The notes: generated by a model not told the origin, from the sequence alone. Shown: positions 17,297 through 26,675, counted from the first letter of the stretch. The stretch: 64,000 nucleotides of DNA from Streptomyces wuyuanensis (GCF_900103455.1 NZ_FNHI01000001.1:124001-188000), one strand, 5' to 3'. Numbers and translations: made by a program.

Positions 17297-18265
17297 GTGG
17301 CAGGAGACGGACCGGCGGACCGTCCGGCGAGGCGGCGCTTCCGCCGGAAGGGCTCCCCGGACGCACATCCGGGCGGTACCGGCCCGTGGGACGGCGAGAA
17401 GCCGTCGGACGGGCCGGACGATGCTGCCCGCCTGCCCTCTCCCGGTGCACGTGACGACGAGCGAGGCCGGCCGGCCTCGCTCGAGGCCGCACCTCGGCCG
17501 GAGTCCCCGACCAGGGCCCGGCGCCTGGACGCCGTCAGGCAGGGAGTGCGCAGGAGCGGGGCGGCCGCCAGGACCGGCGTGCGCAAGAGCGGCGAGGCCG
17601 CGAAGGTCGCGCTGGGCTTCGTCGCCGACCGGCTCATCGAGTACTCGCCGCGGATCCCCGTCCGCGATCTCACCACCCTGCGGGCGCAGTTCCCGGGCCT
17701 CGGCCCGGAACAGATCGCGGACAAACTGATCGCGGGAGCGGCGAACGGCACGTCCACCGTGGGCGCCGGGATCGGCGCCGCGGCCATGATGCCGGTGCCG
17801 CCCGCACTGCCGGCCGAGCTGGCGACGGAGATCATCGGCGTCGCGGCGATCGAGCTGAAGCTCATCGCCGAGCTGCACGAGGTCTACGGCCAGCGCCCGC
17901 CCGGCAACCTCAAGGAGCGCTCCACCGCGTACCTGGCCAGCTGGTCGGAGGAGCGCGGCATCGACGTGTCCAAACCGTCGACGATCAACGCCGCCCTGGG
18001 CGGCCAGATGAAGCGCGAGCTGCGGCAGCAGATCATGAAGCGCACGGTCCGCAATCTGCCGAACCTGATGCCGTTCATGATCGGTGCCGCCGTCGGTGCC
18101 GTGATGAACCGGCGCGACACCCGGAAGCTCGCCGAGCGCATCCGCAAGGACCTGCGCGCCCGGCAGGTCCCCTGGGACGCACTGCCCCCGCAGCCCCGGC
18201 TGGAACAGCCCGGAGAGCTGCCGGACACCATCCCCGCCGAACTGCGCCGGGAACTCGACCGCTGA
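17297..18265 (+). CDS. Conserved actinobacterial protein of unknown function
   Basis: A 322-residue protein starting with GTG at 17297. Residues 1-75 are charged and disordered (Arg/Pro/Asp-rich). Residues about 80-290 form a conserved helical core with an amphipathic stretch (ARTGVRKSGEAAKVALGF). A hydrophobic region rich in Gly/Ala/Pro (TVGAGIGAAAMMPVPPALPA) and a second one (NLPNLMPFMIGAAVGAVMN) suggest membrane association. I do not recognise a named family. It lies 13 bases after the DUF4193 gene and is likely co-transcribed with it. Confidence 0.75.
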   Translation: MAGDGPADRPARRRFRRKGSPDAHPGGTGPWDGEKPSDGPDDAARLPSPGARDDERGRPASLEAAPRPESPTRARRLDAVRQGVRRSGAAARTGVRKSGEAAKVALGFVADRLIEYSPRIPVRDLTTLRAQFPGLGPEQIADKLIAGAANGTSTVGAGIGAAAMMPVPPALPAELATEIIGVAAIELKLIAELHEVYGQRPPGNLKERSTAYLASWSEERGIDVSKPSTINAALGGQMKRELRQQIMKRTVRNLPNLMPFMIGAAVGAVMNRRDTRKLAERIRKDLRARQVPWDALPPQPRLEQPGELPDTIPAELRRELDR

Positions 18266-18494
18266 CTCCGCATCCGGGGTCCGGCCGCGGACAGCCGCGC
18301 TACGGACACCCGCGTACGCGCCGTCCTGCACACCCGGCCCCGGACACCCGCGTACGGGCATGTGGGGCCCGCTGAGGCCCGCGGACGACGACCCGCACCA
18401 ACTGCGGCCCGGCCGTCCGGTCAGGGCGCTGCCGTCCCCGTCCGGGGCGCCGTCCAAACTCCGTACCCCCGACAGGGCCGGCGGCCGTCGCGCC

Positions 18495-18977
18495 TCAGCG
18501 ATCCCTGACGGCGTCGAGGGCGGCGATCAGGCCCTGCGGGTCCCGGGTCGACAGGTACAGGTACGGCGTCGGGTCCGCCGGGTCCGTGACCGGCACCCGC
18601 ACCGCCGTCGGCACGTAGCTGCGCAGCAGCATGAAGGCGCGCGGGTCCGCCTTGTGGGAACGCCAGGCCCGTGCCTCCTCGGGCTCCAGCACCTCGGGCT
18701 CGCCGAGCGCCGGCAGGGGGATCCGGGCGTCGCCCGCCACCAGGGAGTCCGCCACCACCCGGATCCGGGCGGAGCCGTACGAGCTCACGGCGGCCGCGGC
18801 CAGCGCGCCCGCCGCGATCAGCCCGCCCAGCATCGGCACCGGACCCAGCGGCAGGAGGACCAGCCCGCCGGAGACCGCCACCAGCACGGTGATCAGCCAC
18901 CAGGAGCGGGGGGCGGTGAGACGCTCGTCGTAACGGGGTGCCGCGGGGGTGCCGGACGGGGTGGCGGAGGGCTGCAT
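18495..18977 (-). CDS. DUF3093 family membrane protein
   Basis: 160 residues. The pattern is that of DUF3093: RYDERLTAPRSWWLITVLVA followed by two closely spaced TM helices (residues about 27-70, including GPVPMLGGLIAAGALAAAAV) and a soluble domain ending YLYLSTRDPQGLIAALDAV. Function is unknown. ATG at 18977 lies 58 bases from the divergent thioesterase start. In Streptomyces this gene regularly sits beside dut. Confidence 0.85.
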   Translation of the reverse strand: MQPSATPSGTPAAPRYDERLTAPRSWWLITVLVAVSGGLVLLPLGPVPMLGGLIAAGALAAAAVSSYGSARIRVVADSLVAGDARIPLPALGEPEVLEPEEARAWRSHKADPRAFMLLRSYVPTAVRVPVTDPADPTPYLYLSTRDPQGLIAALDAVRDR

Positions 18978-19035
18978 GAACCCAAGCTTGGCACGGTGCG
19001 ACCGGCGGGTTGCCTCGCGGGTAAGGTCTGCGCCT

Positions 19036-19611
19036 GTGAGCACTGCACTGACCCCTCCCGCCGACGCCGCGGCGCCGGTACGGCACCCCGACGCGCCCGC
19101 CCCCGGCGAGCTCCTCGGCGCGCACTACGAGTACTGCTTCGGCTGCGGCGGCGGGCAGCCCCACGGGCTGCACCTGGAGGCCCGGGCCGGCGAGGGCGTC
19201 AGTCTCACCGCCGAGTTCACCGTGACCGCCGCCCATCAGGGCGCTCCCGGCCTCGCCCACGGCGGCGTCCTCGCCACCGCGCTCGACGAGACGCTCGGCT
19301 CGCTCAACTGGCTGCTGCGGGTGATCGCGGTGACGGGACGGCTGGAGACCGACTTCGTCCGGCCCGTTCCCGTGGACACGGTGCTGTTCCTGGAGGCCGA
19401 GGTGACCGCGGTCGCCGGCCGCAAGATCTACTCCCGGGCCACCGGCCGGATCGGCGGCCCGGAGGGACCCGTCGCCGTCCGCGCCGAGGCCCTCTTCGTC
19501 GAAGTCAAGGTCGACCACTTCATCGACAACGGCCGCCCGGAGGAGATCCAGGCGGCCATGGCCGACCCCGACCAGGTCAGGCGCGCCCGCGCCTTCGAGG
19601 TGAACCCCTGA
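19036..19611 (+). CDS. PaaI-like hotdog-fold thioesterase
   Basis: A 191-residue hotdog-fold protein. Seen: YEYCFGCGGGQPHGLHLEAR near the N-terminus, the helix motif GLAHGGVLATALDETLG (the HGG..AALDE-type PaaI signature), and a beta-strand region VTGRLETDFVRPVPVDTVLF. It would hydrolyse an acyl-CoA thioester; the acyl group is unknown. GTG at 19036 lies 9 bases after a TAAGGT hexamer, which suggests a near-leaderless transcript. Its stop overlaps the dut start (TGATG). Confidence 0.85.
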   Translation: MSTALTPPADAAAPVRHPDAPAPGELLGAHYEYCFGCGGGQPHGLHLEARAGEGVSLTAEFTVTAAHQGAPGLAHGGVLATALDETLGSLNWLLRVIAVTGRLETDFVRPVPVDTVLFLEAEVTAVAGRKIYSRATGRIGGPEGPVAVRAEALFVEVKVDHFIDNGRPEEIQAAMADPDQVRRARAFEVNP

Positions 19612-20132
19612 TGCGCAATCCCGTCGACGTACTCATCCGGCGCGTGGACCCGGAGGTGCCGATCCCGCAATACGGACATCCGGGCGACGCGGGTGTCGAT
19701 CTGGTGACCACCCGGGCCGCCGAGCTGGCGCCCGGGGAGCGCACCGTCCTGCCGACCGGAGTGTCCATCGCGCTCCCGGACGGGTACGCGGCATTCGTGC
19801 ACCCGCGTTCGGGCCTGGCGGCCCGCTGCGGACTGGCGCTCGTGAATGCCCCGGGGACGGTGGATGCCGGGTACCGTGGGGAGATCAAGGTGATCGTGGT
19901 CAATCTGGACCCGCGCGAGAGCGTGCGGTTCGAGCGGTTCGACCGGATTGCTCAACTGGTCGTCCAGCAGGTCGAGAAGGTGCGCTTCCACGAGGTGGCG
20001 GAGCTTCCCGGCTCGGCGCGGGCCGAGGGGGGCTTCGGGTCCACCGGCGGTCATGCCGCCGTGGACGGATCGGGCGGCTCACAGGGTGGGAATCGATACG
20101 CTTCGGTCGTATCCGACCGGGAAGGACAGTGA
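19611..20132 (+). CDS. dut: dUTP diphosphatase (dUTPase)
   Basis: A 173-residue trimeric-type dUTPase converting dUTP to dUMP and pyrophosphate. The five motifs can be followed: I HPGDAGVDLVT, II HPRSGLAARCG, III NAPGTVDAGYRGEI with the catalytic Asp and Tyr, IV RFDRIAQLVVQQ, and V AEGGFGSTG near the C-terminus. The tail after motif V is about 24 residues longer than usual and Gly/Ser-rich. The start overlaps the thioesterase stop by one base and DUF3710 begins one base after its stop, forming a tight operon. Confidence 0.94.
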   Translation: MRNPVDVLIRRVDPEVPIPQYGHPGDAGVDLVTTRAAELAPGERTVLPTGVSIALPDGYAAFVHPRSGLAARCGLALVNAPGTVDAGYRGEIKVIVVNLDPRESVRFERFDRIAQLVVQQVEKVRFHEVAELPGSARAEGGFGSTGGHAAVDGSGGSQGGNRYASVVSDREGQ

Positions 20133-20133
20133 C

Positions 20134-20910
20134 GTGTTCGGACGTCGCAAGAAGAGCAGTCCCGCTGGGGAAACAGCGGACGTGGCGGGCGAGGCCGAGC
20201 AGGTCGTCGACGAGCTCGACACGGACGACGCGGCGGAGCAGGACGAGCCCCGTCGGGTGAACCTTCCGCCGGCGCCGAGGCCGGACGGCCCCTGGGACGT
20301 CTCCGAGGTCTCCCGGCCCGAGGAGGGCCGCGTGGACCTGGGAGGCCTGTACGTGCCCGGGGTCGAGGGCATGGAGCTGCGCGTGGAGGTCGCGGGCGAC
20401 GCGATCGTGGCGGCCACGATCGTGCTGCGGGACAGCGCGATCCAGCTGCAGGGGTTCGCCGCGCCCAAGAAGGAGGGCATCTGGGGCGAGGTCCGGGAGG
20501 AGATCGCCTCCGGCATCACCCGGCAGGGCGGCATCATCGACGAGGTCGAGGGCCCTCTGGGCTGGGAGCTGCGGGCCCAGGTCCCTGTCCAGCTGCCCGA
20601 CGGCACGGGCGGCGTGCAGCTGGTGCGCTTCGTCGGTGTGGACGGACCGCGCTGGTTCCTGCGCGGAGTGATCTCCGGCCAGGGCGCAGTGCAGCCGCAG
20701 GCCGCGGGCCTGCTGGAGCAGATCTTCCGGGACACGGTCGTGGTCCGCGGCGAGGGGCCCATGGCGCCCCGCGACCCGATCGTCCTGAAGCTGCCGAACG
20801 ACGCGCAGATGGTGCCCGAGGGCGTCCAGCAGGAGGAGCAGGAGACGTCCCGCTTCTCCGGCGGCATGGGACAGCTGCAGCGCGGCCCGGAGATCACCGA
20901 GGTGCGCTGA
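20134..20910 (+). CDS. DUF3710 family protein
   Basis: A 258-residue conserved actinobacterial protein of unknown function. A basic N-terminus (VFGRRKKSS) and an acidic linker are followed by the DUF3710 core (residues about 55-240), for example GPWDVSEV, VDLGGLYVPGVEGMELRVE and WFLRGVISGQGA. GTG at 20134 is one base after the dut stop, with gggaagga upstream. It is the last gene of the dut operon, closed by the hairpin at 20949. Confidence 0.88.
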   Translation: MFGRRKKSSPAGETADVAGEAEQVVDELDTDDAAEQDEPRRVNLPPAPRPDGPWDVSEVSRPEEGRVDLGGLYVPGVEGMELRVEVAGDAIVAATIVLRDSAIQLQGFAAPKKEGIWGEVREEIASGITRQGGIIDEVEGPLGWELRAQVPVQLPDGTGGVQLVRFVGVDGPRWFLRGVISGQGAVQPQAAGLLEQIFRDTVVVRGEGPMAPRDPIVLKLPNDAQMVPEGVQQEEQETSRFSGGMGQLQRGPEITEVR

Positions 20911-20948
20911 CGCGGACACACCCACGGCGAGCGGCCGTGGAACCGTGC

Positions 20949-20983
20949 GGTGGGCCGCACCCCGGGGCGGGGTGCGGCCCACC
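20949..20983. terminator. Rho-independent-like terminator of the dut operon
   Basis: Perfect 15-base arms, ggtgggccgcacccc and its complement, around the 5-base loop ggggc. The hairpin begins 38 bases after the DUF3710 stop. Confidence 0.85.
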
Positions 20984-21101
20984 TGCCGTTCGAGCTCCTT
21001 GCCCCCAGGGCCGTTCCCGCCGATACTGATCCGTCGTTCCGGGGCCGGGGGAGCCGGGGCAGGGACCGGCGGGGCCGGTGAGGCAACGGGGAGGGAACCG
21101 C

Positions 21102-21803
21102 ATGGCCGACAGGCTTATGGTGCGCGTCGAGGATCTGCACCGCTCGTACGGCACCGGGGCCGCCGCCGTGCACGCCCTGCGCGGGGTGTCGTTCGAGGTC
21201 CCGCGCGGTGAGCTGGTCGCGCTGAGGGGCCGGTCCGGCTCGGGCAAGACCACACTGCTCAATCTGGTCGGCGGGCTCGACAGCCCGGACCGGGGAACGA
21301 TCACCGTCGACGGCACCGACCTCTCGGGACTCGGCGAGGACGGCCTGCTGGCGCTGCGGCGCGACCGTATCGGCTTCGTCTTCCAGTCCTTCGGGCTGAT
21401 CCCCATCCTCACCGCCGCCGAGAACGTCGGGGTGCCGATGCGGCTGCGCGGCACCGAGCCGCGCGAGCGGGAGGAACGCGTCGAGCTGCTGCTCTCGCTG
21501 GTGGGCCTCGCCGACCAGGCCGCGCAGCGCCCGGGGGAGCTGTCCGGTGGCCAGCAGCAGCGGGTCGCCGTCGCCCGCGCCCTCGCCAACCGTCCGGCCC
21601 TGCTGATCGCCGACGAGCCCACCGGGCAGCTGGACGCCGAGACCGGCCTCGCCGTCATGGAGCTGCTGCGCGCGGTCGTGCGAAGTGAGGGCGTCACGGC
21701 CCTTGTCGCCACGCACGACGCCCAGCTGCTGGGCCTCGCCGACCGGGTGCTGGCCCTGAGCGACGGCCGGATCGCCGAGGATCGAGCCGCCGCGCGCTCC
21801 TGA
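21102..21803 (+). CDS. ABC transporter ATP-binding protein (MacB/LolD-like)
   Basis: A 233-residue ATPase. Walker A is GRSGSGKTTLLNLVGG, the Q-loop VFQSFGLIPILTAAENV, the signature LSGGQQQRVAVARAL, Walker B LLIADEPTGQLD, and the H-loop VATHDAQ. The closest class is the MacB/LolD/FtsE-like group acting in lipoprotein or peptide export. Odd: no FtsX-type or other permease gene lies beside it; kdpD follows directly. It may be an orphan ATPase or serve a distant permease. ATG at 21102 has ggggaggg upstream. Confidence 0.87.
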   Translation: MADRLMVRVEDLHRSYGTGAAAVHALRGVSFEVPRGELVALRGRSGSGKTTLLNLVGGLDSPDRGTITVDGTDLSGLGEDGLLALRRDRIGFVFQSFGLIPILTAAENVGVPMRLRGTEPREREERVELLLSLVGLADQAAQRPGELSGGQQQRVAVARALANRPALLIADEPTGQLDAETGLAVMELLRAVVRSEGVTALVATHDAQLLGLADRVLALSDGRIAEDRAAARS

Positions 21804-21990
21804 CCGGGGAGCCGCCACCGAGCGCCGGGGCGCTCCTGACCAGGGACCACGGCGCATCAGAATCGCGTCAATACGTCCTCTGACAGAGCAACCGGTCCGA
21901 TCTGTCCGACTTCCTGGATGTAGCTTCGACAGGGCGTCCACGGCGGGCGCAGCAGCCGGTGCCCGGCTGCCCGTGAAGGACAATGAGGCC

Positions 21991-24534
21991 ATGGCGCGGG
22001 GCAAGCTACGGATCTATCTCGGGGCCGCACCGGGCGTGGGCAAGACCTACGCGATGCTCTCCGAGGCCCACCGGCGCGTCGAGCGGGGCACGGACTGTGT
22101 GGTCGCCTTCGTCGAGCACCACGACCGGCCGCGGACCGAGGTCATGCTGCACGGCCTGGAGCAGATTCCCCGCCGCGAGCTCGAGTACCGGGGAACCGTC
22201 TTCACCGAGATGGACGTCGACGCCGTCCTGGCCCGCAGACCCGCCGTCGCGCTCGTGGACGAACTGGCGCACACCAACGTGCCCGGCTCGCGCAACAGCA
22301 AGCGCTGGCAGGACGTCGAGGACCTCCTCGCCGCCGGCATCGACGTCATATCGACGGTCAACATCCAGCACCTGGAGTCACTCGGCGACGTCGTCGAGTC
22401 GATAACCGGCGTGCGCCAGCGGGAGACCGTCCCCGACGAGGTCGTCCGCCGCGCGGACCAGATCGAACTGGTCGACATGTCGCCGCAGGCCCTGCGCCGC
22501 CGCATGGCGCACGGCAACGTCTACAAGCCCGACAAGGTCGACGCGGCACTCTCCAACTACTTCCGCCCCGGCAACCTCACCGCCCTGCGCGAGCTCGCCC
22601 TGCTGTGGGTCGCCGACCGCGTCGACGAGTACCTCCAGCAGTACCGCGGCGAGCACAACATCCGCTCCACCTGGCAGGCCCGTGAACGCATCGTCGTGGG
22701 TCTCACCGGCGGCCCCGAGGGGCGCACGCTGATCCGGCGCGCCGCTCGTCTCGCCGAGAAGGGCGCGGGCGGGGAGGTGCTGGCCGTCTACATCGCCCGC
22801 AGCGACGGGCTGACCTCCGCCTCGCCCAAGGAACTGGCACTCCAGCGCACGCTCGTCGAGGACGTCGGCGGCACCTTCCACCACGTCGTCGGCGACGACA
22901 TCCCCTCGGCGCTGCTGGAGTTCGCACGCGGGGTCAACGCCACCCAGATCGTGCTCGGCTCCTCGCGCCGCAAGACGTGGCAGTACATCCTCGGCCCCGG
23001 AGTGGGCGCCACCGTGGCCCGGGAGTCGGGCGCCGACCTGGACGTCCACATCGTCACCCACGAGGAGGCCGCCAAGGGCCGCGGACTGCCGGTGGCACGC
23101 GGGGCGCGGCTCGGCCGCTCGCGGATCATCGCGGGCTGGCTGGTCGGCGTCGCCGGCCCGGTGCTGCTGGCCCTGCTGCTCACCCACATCGACGCGGACC
23201 TCGGCCTGGCCAACGACATGCTGCTGTTCCTGTCGCTGACCGTGACCGCGGCGCTGCTGGGCGGCCTGCTGCCGGCCCTGGCCTCCGCGGCCTTCGGCTC
23301 CCTGCTGCTGAACTACTTCTTCGCGCCGCCCCTGCACAGGTTCACCGTCTCCGACCCGAAGAACATCGTCGCCATCGTGGTCTTCTTCGGGGTCGCCGTC
23401 GCCGTCGCCTCGGTCGTCGACCTCGCCGCCCGCCGAACGCAGCAGGCGGCCAGGCTGCGGGCCGAGTCCGAGATCCTGTCGTTCCTCGCGGGCAGCGTGC
23501 TGCGCGGAGAGACCGCCCTCGACGCCCTGCTGGAACGGGTCCGCGAGACCTTCGGCATGGAGTCCGTCGCCCTGCTGGAACGCCTCAGCGACGTCGACCC
23601 CTGGACCTGCGCGGGCAGTGTCGGCCCCCTGCCCGCCGACCGCCCCGAGGACGCCGACGTGGACATGCCCGTGGGCGAGAACATGGCCCTGGCCCTGTCC
23701 GGCCGAGTGCTGCCCGCCGAGGACCGGCGCGTGCTCGGCGCCTTCGCCGCCCAGGCCGCCGTCGTCCTCGACCGGCAGCGCCTCGTCGACCGGGCCGAGG
23801 AGGGGCGCAAGCTCGCCGAGGGCAACCGCATCCGCACCGCGCTCCTCGCCGCCGTCAGCCACGATCTGCGCACTCCGCTCGCCGGCATCAAGGCGGCGGT
23901 CTCCTCACTGCGCTCCGACGACGTCGAGTGGTCCGAGGAGGACCGGGCCGAACTCCTCGAAGGCATCGAGGCGGGCGCCGACCGGCTGGACCAACTCGTC
24001 GGCAACCTGCTCGACATGTCGCGGCTCCAGACCGGCACCGTCACGGCGCTCATCCGGGACATCGACCTCGACGAGGTCGTCCCCATGGCCCTCGTCGGCG
24101 TCCCGGATGGCAGCGTCGAACTGGACATCCCCGAGACCCTGCCGATGGTGCGCACGGACAAGGGCCTGCTGGAGCGTGCCGTCGCCAACATCGTCGAGAA
24201 CGCGGTCAAGTACAGCCCCGACGCGACCTCCGTCGTGGTCTCCGCGAGCGCCCACGGCGGCCGGGTCGAGGTACGCGTCGTGGACCGCGGCCGCGGTGTC
24301 CCGGACGACGCCAAGGAACGCATCTTCGAACCCTTCCAGCGCTACGGCGACGCCCCGCGCGGCGCGGGAGTCGGGCTCGGCCTCGCCGTGGCCCGCGGCT
24401 TCGTCGAGGCGATGGGCGGGACACTGACCGCGGAGGACACCCCCGGCGGCGGCCTGACGATGGTCCTCACCCTGCAGGCGGCGCCCGGCGCAGCCGCGAT
24501 GGGCTCCGAGGTCCCGGCCCGGGCCACCGGCTGA
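21991..24534 (+). CDS. kdpD: Sensor histidine kinase KdpD (copy 1)
   Basis: An 847-residue K+-sensing kinase. N-terminal KdpD domain: residues about 1-210 with Walker A GAAPGVGKTYAML and VDELAHTNVPGSRNSKRW. Then a universal-stress-like domain (IVVGLTGGPEGRTLIRRAAR), four TM helices (about 375-475), GAF, HisKA with H624 (AVSHDLRTPLAGIKAAV) and HATPase (GVGLGLAVARGFVEAMGG). It controls kdpFABC expression through KdpE. ATG at 21991 gives the family N-terminus; a GTG at 21973 is in frame. kdpE follows after 50 bases. Its first 400 bases are almost identical at DNA level to a second kdpD at 56743-59289. Confidence 0.93.
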   Translation: MARGKLRIYLGAAPGVGKTYAMLSEAHRRVERGTDCVVAFVEHHDRPRTEVMLHGLEQIPRRELEYRGTVFTEMDVDAVLARRPAVALVDELAHTNVPGSRNSKRWQDVEDLLAAGIDVISTVNIQHLESLGDVVESITGVRQRETVPDEVVRRADQIELVDMSPQALRRRMAHGNVYKPDKVDAALSNYFRPGNLTALRELALLWVADRVDEYLQQYRGEHNIRSTWQARERIVVGLTGGPEGRTLIRRAARLAEKGAGGEVLAVYIARSDGLTSASPKELALQRTLVEDVGGTFHHVVGDDIPSALLEFARGVNATQIVLGSSRRKTWQYILGPGVGATVARESGADLDVHIVTHEEAAKGRGLPVARGARLGRSRIIAGWLVGVAGPVLLALLLTHIDADLGLANDMLLFLSLTVTAALLGGLLPALASAAFGSLLLNYFFAPPLHRFTVSDPKNIVAIVVFFGVAVAVASVVDLAARRTQQAARLRAESEILSFLAGSVLRGETALDALLERVRETFGMESVALLERLSDVDPWTCAGSVGPLPADRPEDADVDMPVGENMALALSGRVLPAEDRRVLGAFAAQAAVVLDRQRLVDRAEEGRKLAEGNRIRTALLAAVSHDLRTPLAGIKAAVSSLRSDDVEWSEEDRAELLEGIEAGADRLDQLVGNLLDMSRLQTGTVTALIRDIDLDEVVPMALVGVPDGSVELDIPETLPMVRTDKGLLERAVANIVENAVKYSPDATSVVVSASAHGGRVEVRVVDRGRGVPDDAKERIFEPFQRYGDAPRGAGVGLGLAVARGFVEAMGGTLTAEDTPGGGLTMVLTLQAAPGAAAMGSEVPARATG

Positions 24535-24584
24535 CCCCGCACACCAACCCCGACGAGCGGACGAGAGACGGAAGGAAGGCACTC

Positions 24585-25271
24585 ATGACCCGAGTGCTCG
24601 TGGTCGACGACGAGCCCCAGATCGTACGCGCCCTCGTGATCAACCTGAAGGCACGCAAGTACGAGGTCGACGCCGCCCCCGACGGCGCGACGGCACTGCA
24701 GCTCGCCGCGGCGCGCCACCCGGACGTCGTCGTCCTCGACCTCGGACTGCCCGACATGGACGGGGTCGAGGTGATCAAGGGCCTGCGCGGCTGGACGCGT
24801 GTGCCGATCCTGGTCCTCTCCGCCCGGCACACCTCCGACGAGAAGGTCGAGGCCCTCGACGCCGGCGCCGACGACTACGTCACCAAGCCGTTCGGCATGG
24901 ACGAGCTGCTGGCCCGTCTGCGGGCCGCGGTGCGCCGTGCCGAGCCTGCGGGCGGGGACGAGGACGAGATCGTGCTCGTCGAGACCGAGGGCTTCACCGT
25001 CGACCTCGCCGCCAAGAAGGTCAACCGGGACGGCAAGGACGTCCGGCTCACCCCGACCGAGTGGCACCTCCTGGAGGTCCTCGTCCGCAACACCGGCCGG
25101 CTGGTCAGCCAGAAGCAGCTGCTCCAGGAGGTGTGGGGGCCCTCGTACGGCACGGAGACCAACTATCTGCGGGTCTACATGGCGCAGCTGCGCCGCAAGC
25201 TGGAGGCCGATCCGTCGCATCCCAGGCACTTCGTCACCGAGCCGGGCATGGGATACCGCTTCGAACGCTGA
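24585..25271 (+). CDS. kdpE: Response regulator KdpE
   Basis: A 228-residue OmpR-family regulator. Receiver: TRVLVVDDEPQIVRALVINL, VVVLDLGLPDMDGVEVIKGL with the phospho-acceptor Asp, LSARHTSDEKVEALDAGADD, YVTKPFGMDEL. Winged helix: VRLTPTEWHLLEVLVRNTGR, TNYLRVYMAQLRRKLEADP, TEPGMGYRFER. It is intact and complete, and is the only intact kdpE in the window. The copy belonging to the kdpABC operon is an internally deleted remnant (59370-59564), so this protein probably serves both KdpD copies. The strong ribosome site ggaaggaagg precedes ATG 24585. Confidence 0.94.
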   Translation: MTRVLVVDDEPQIVRALVINLKARKYEVDAAPDGATALQLAAARHPDVVVLDLGLPDMDGVEVIKGLRGWTRVPILVLSARHTSDEKVEALDAGADDYVTKPFGMDELLARLRAAVRRAEPAGGDEDEIVLVETEGFTVDLAAKKVNRDGKDVRLTPTEWHLLEVLVRNTGRLVSQKQLLQEVWGPSYGTETNYLRVYMAQLRRKLEADPSHPRHFVTEPGMGYRFER

Positions 25272-25371
25272 CGTCGCCTTGCGGTGCGCGCGCCGCTGCC
25301 CCGACCGGCCGGGCCGTGCCCGGCTGCGGCGGCCGGGGCCACCGGTCCGGCTGATCCGTACCGCTCGGCTC

Positions 25372-25403
25372 TTGACGGTGCCCGTACATCGCCCCGGTAC
25401 GCT
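25372..25403 (+). promoter_or_regulatory. Candidate promoter of the OB-fold gene
   Basis: ttgacg at 25372-25377 and tacgct at 25398-25403 resemble -35 and -10 boxes but are 20 bases apart, longer than usual. The ATG follows the -10 box by only 6 bases, implying a leaderless mRNA if used. Confidence 0.35.
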
Positions 25404-25409
25404 TTCACC

Positions 25410-25817
25410 ATGAGTGCTGTACCTCGATCCGGGAACGCCGAGAAGCCGGCAGGCCGCTTCCGGCGGATGCTCGACCGTCTGTCCAGCTCCCAGCAGGAAC
25501 TCGAGTCCGCGGAGCTCAAGGAGGACGCGCAGGCGTCGGGTTGCACGCCCATCTGCGACTGCGGCGACCGGCAGATCGTGAAGGTGACTGGTACCTTGCG
25601 CACGGTCACCCTGCGTCCGCGGGCCGGTGTCCCGGCCCTGGAGGCGGAGCTCTTCGACGGTTCCGCGGCCCTGGACGTGGTGTGGCTGGGCCGGCGCTCC
25701 ATCGTGGGCGTCGAACCGGGCCGCAAGATGATCGCCTCCGGCCGGATCTCCATGAGCCACGGCCGGCGGGTGCTGTTCAATCCCAAATACGAGCTCCGAC
25801 CGCTCGGACAGGAGTAG
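25410..25817 (+). CDS. OB-fold nucleic acid-binding domain protein
   Basis: A 135-residue protein. The N-terminal 45 residues are helical (RRMLDRLSSSQQELESAELK). An OB-fold follows: VKVTGTLRTVTLRPRAG, ALEAELFDGSAALDVVWLGR, IVGVEPGRKMIASGRISM. The motif CTPICDCGDRQ carries three cysteines before the first strand. OB-fold proteins of this type are conserved next to DUF3159 and TrkA genes in actinobacteria; no biochemical role is established. The DUF3159 gene begins 3 bases after its stop. Confidence 0.85.
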   Translation: MSAVPRSGNAEKPAGRFRRMLDRLSSSQQELESAELKEDAQASGCTPICDCGDRQIVKVTGTLRTVTLRPRAGVPALEAELFDGSAALDVVWLGRRSIVGVEPGRKMIASGRISMSHGRRVLFNPKYELRPLGQE

Positions 25818-25820
25818 CCG

Positions 25821-26564
25821 GTGACGTCCCTCGACAAGCCGAACACGCAGGAACAGGACGACGACGGTCACGGCCGGCACGCCAGGGCCGTCACCGAAGC
25901 GGCCCTGTTCGAGGCCTTCGGCGGTATCCGGGGCACGGTCGAGACGGTCCTGCCCGGACTGCTCTTCGTCACGATCTACACGATCAACAAGGACCTGCAC
26001 GTCTCGGCCATCGCGGCCCTCGGGCTGTCCCTGGTCCTCGTCGCCGTCCGGCTCGTCCGCCGGGACACCGTGAAGCACGCCTTCAGCGGCGTCTTCGGCG
26101 TCGCCTTCGGCGTCGTCTTCGCCATGATGACCGGCAACGCGAAGGACTTCTATCTGCCGGGCATGCTGTACACGCTCGGCCTCGCCCTCGCGTACATCAT
26201 CACCACCCTGGCGGGCGTCCCGCTGATCGGTCTCATCCTCGGACCGGTCTTCAAGGAGAACCTCTCCTGGCGCACCCGCAACCCCGGCCGCAAGAAGGCC
26301 TACGCCAAGGCCAGCTGGGCGTGGGGCCTGATCCTGCTCGCCAAGTGCGCGATCCTCTTCCCGCTCTACTGGTGGGCCGACACGACACAGCTCGGCTGGG
26401 TCCTGGTCACGCTCAAGATCCCGCCGTTCCTGCTGGCGGTCTATCTGACCTGGGTCTTCCTGGCCAAGGCTCCGCCGCCCATCGACGTCTTCGCGGAGAT
26501 GGAGGAGCAGGAGCGCGCCGAGGAGGCCCGCAAGGCGGCCGCGGCCCGCGACGGCGAGGCGTAA
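25821..26564 (+). CDS. DUF3159 family membrane protein
   Basis: A 247-residue protein with six or so membrane helices between residues about 40 and 220, including VLPGLLFVTIYTINKDLHVS, SGVFGVAFGVVFAMMTGNAK and TLKIPPFLLAVYLTWVFLAK. The C-terminus is charged and helical (EMEEQERAEEARKAAAAR). GTG at 25821 was chosen because it sits 3 bases after the OB-fold stop and gives the full family length. Its position beside TrkA genes suggests, but does not prove, a link to ion transport. Confidence 0.86.
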   Translation: MTSLDKPNTQEQDDDGHGRHARAVTEAALFEAFGGIRGTVETVLPGLLFVTIYTINKDLHVSAIAALGLSLVLVAVRLVRRDTVKHAFSGVFGVAFGVVFAMMTGNAKDFYLPGMLYTLGLALAYIITTLAGVPLIGLILGPVFKENLSWRTRNPGRKKAYAKASWAWGLILLAKCAILFPLYWWADTTQLGWVLVTLKIPPFLLAVYLTWVFLAKAPPPIDVFAEMEEQERAEEARKAAAARDGEA

Positions 26565-26623
26565 CCGCCCGGCGCGCACGGGACGCACGCCCCCGAGGTC
26601 CGGAGGCGGCGCCCGCAGCCGGA

Positions 26624-26675
26624 AACGCCGATCGCGGGACGGACCGGAGATCCGGTCCGTCCCGCGATCGGCGTT
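26624..26675. terminator. Very long perfect bidirectional terminator
   Basis: A 25-base arm starting aacgccgatcgcgggacgg (26624-26648) and its exact complement (26651-26675) are separated by only two bases. The hairpin lies between the convergent DUF3159 and trkA genes. Confidence 0.88.

Noticed and set aside
19811..19824. GGGCC-TGGC-GGCCC, an exact core match to the DevR-like box
   Set aside because: Lies inside dut coding sequence; shows that the core occurs by chance in GC-rich DNA and that only intergenic sites should be trusted.
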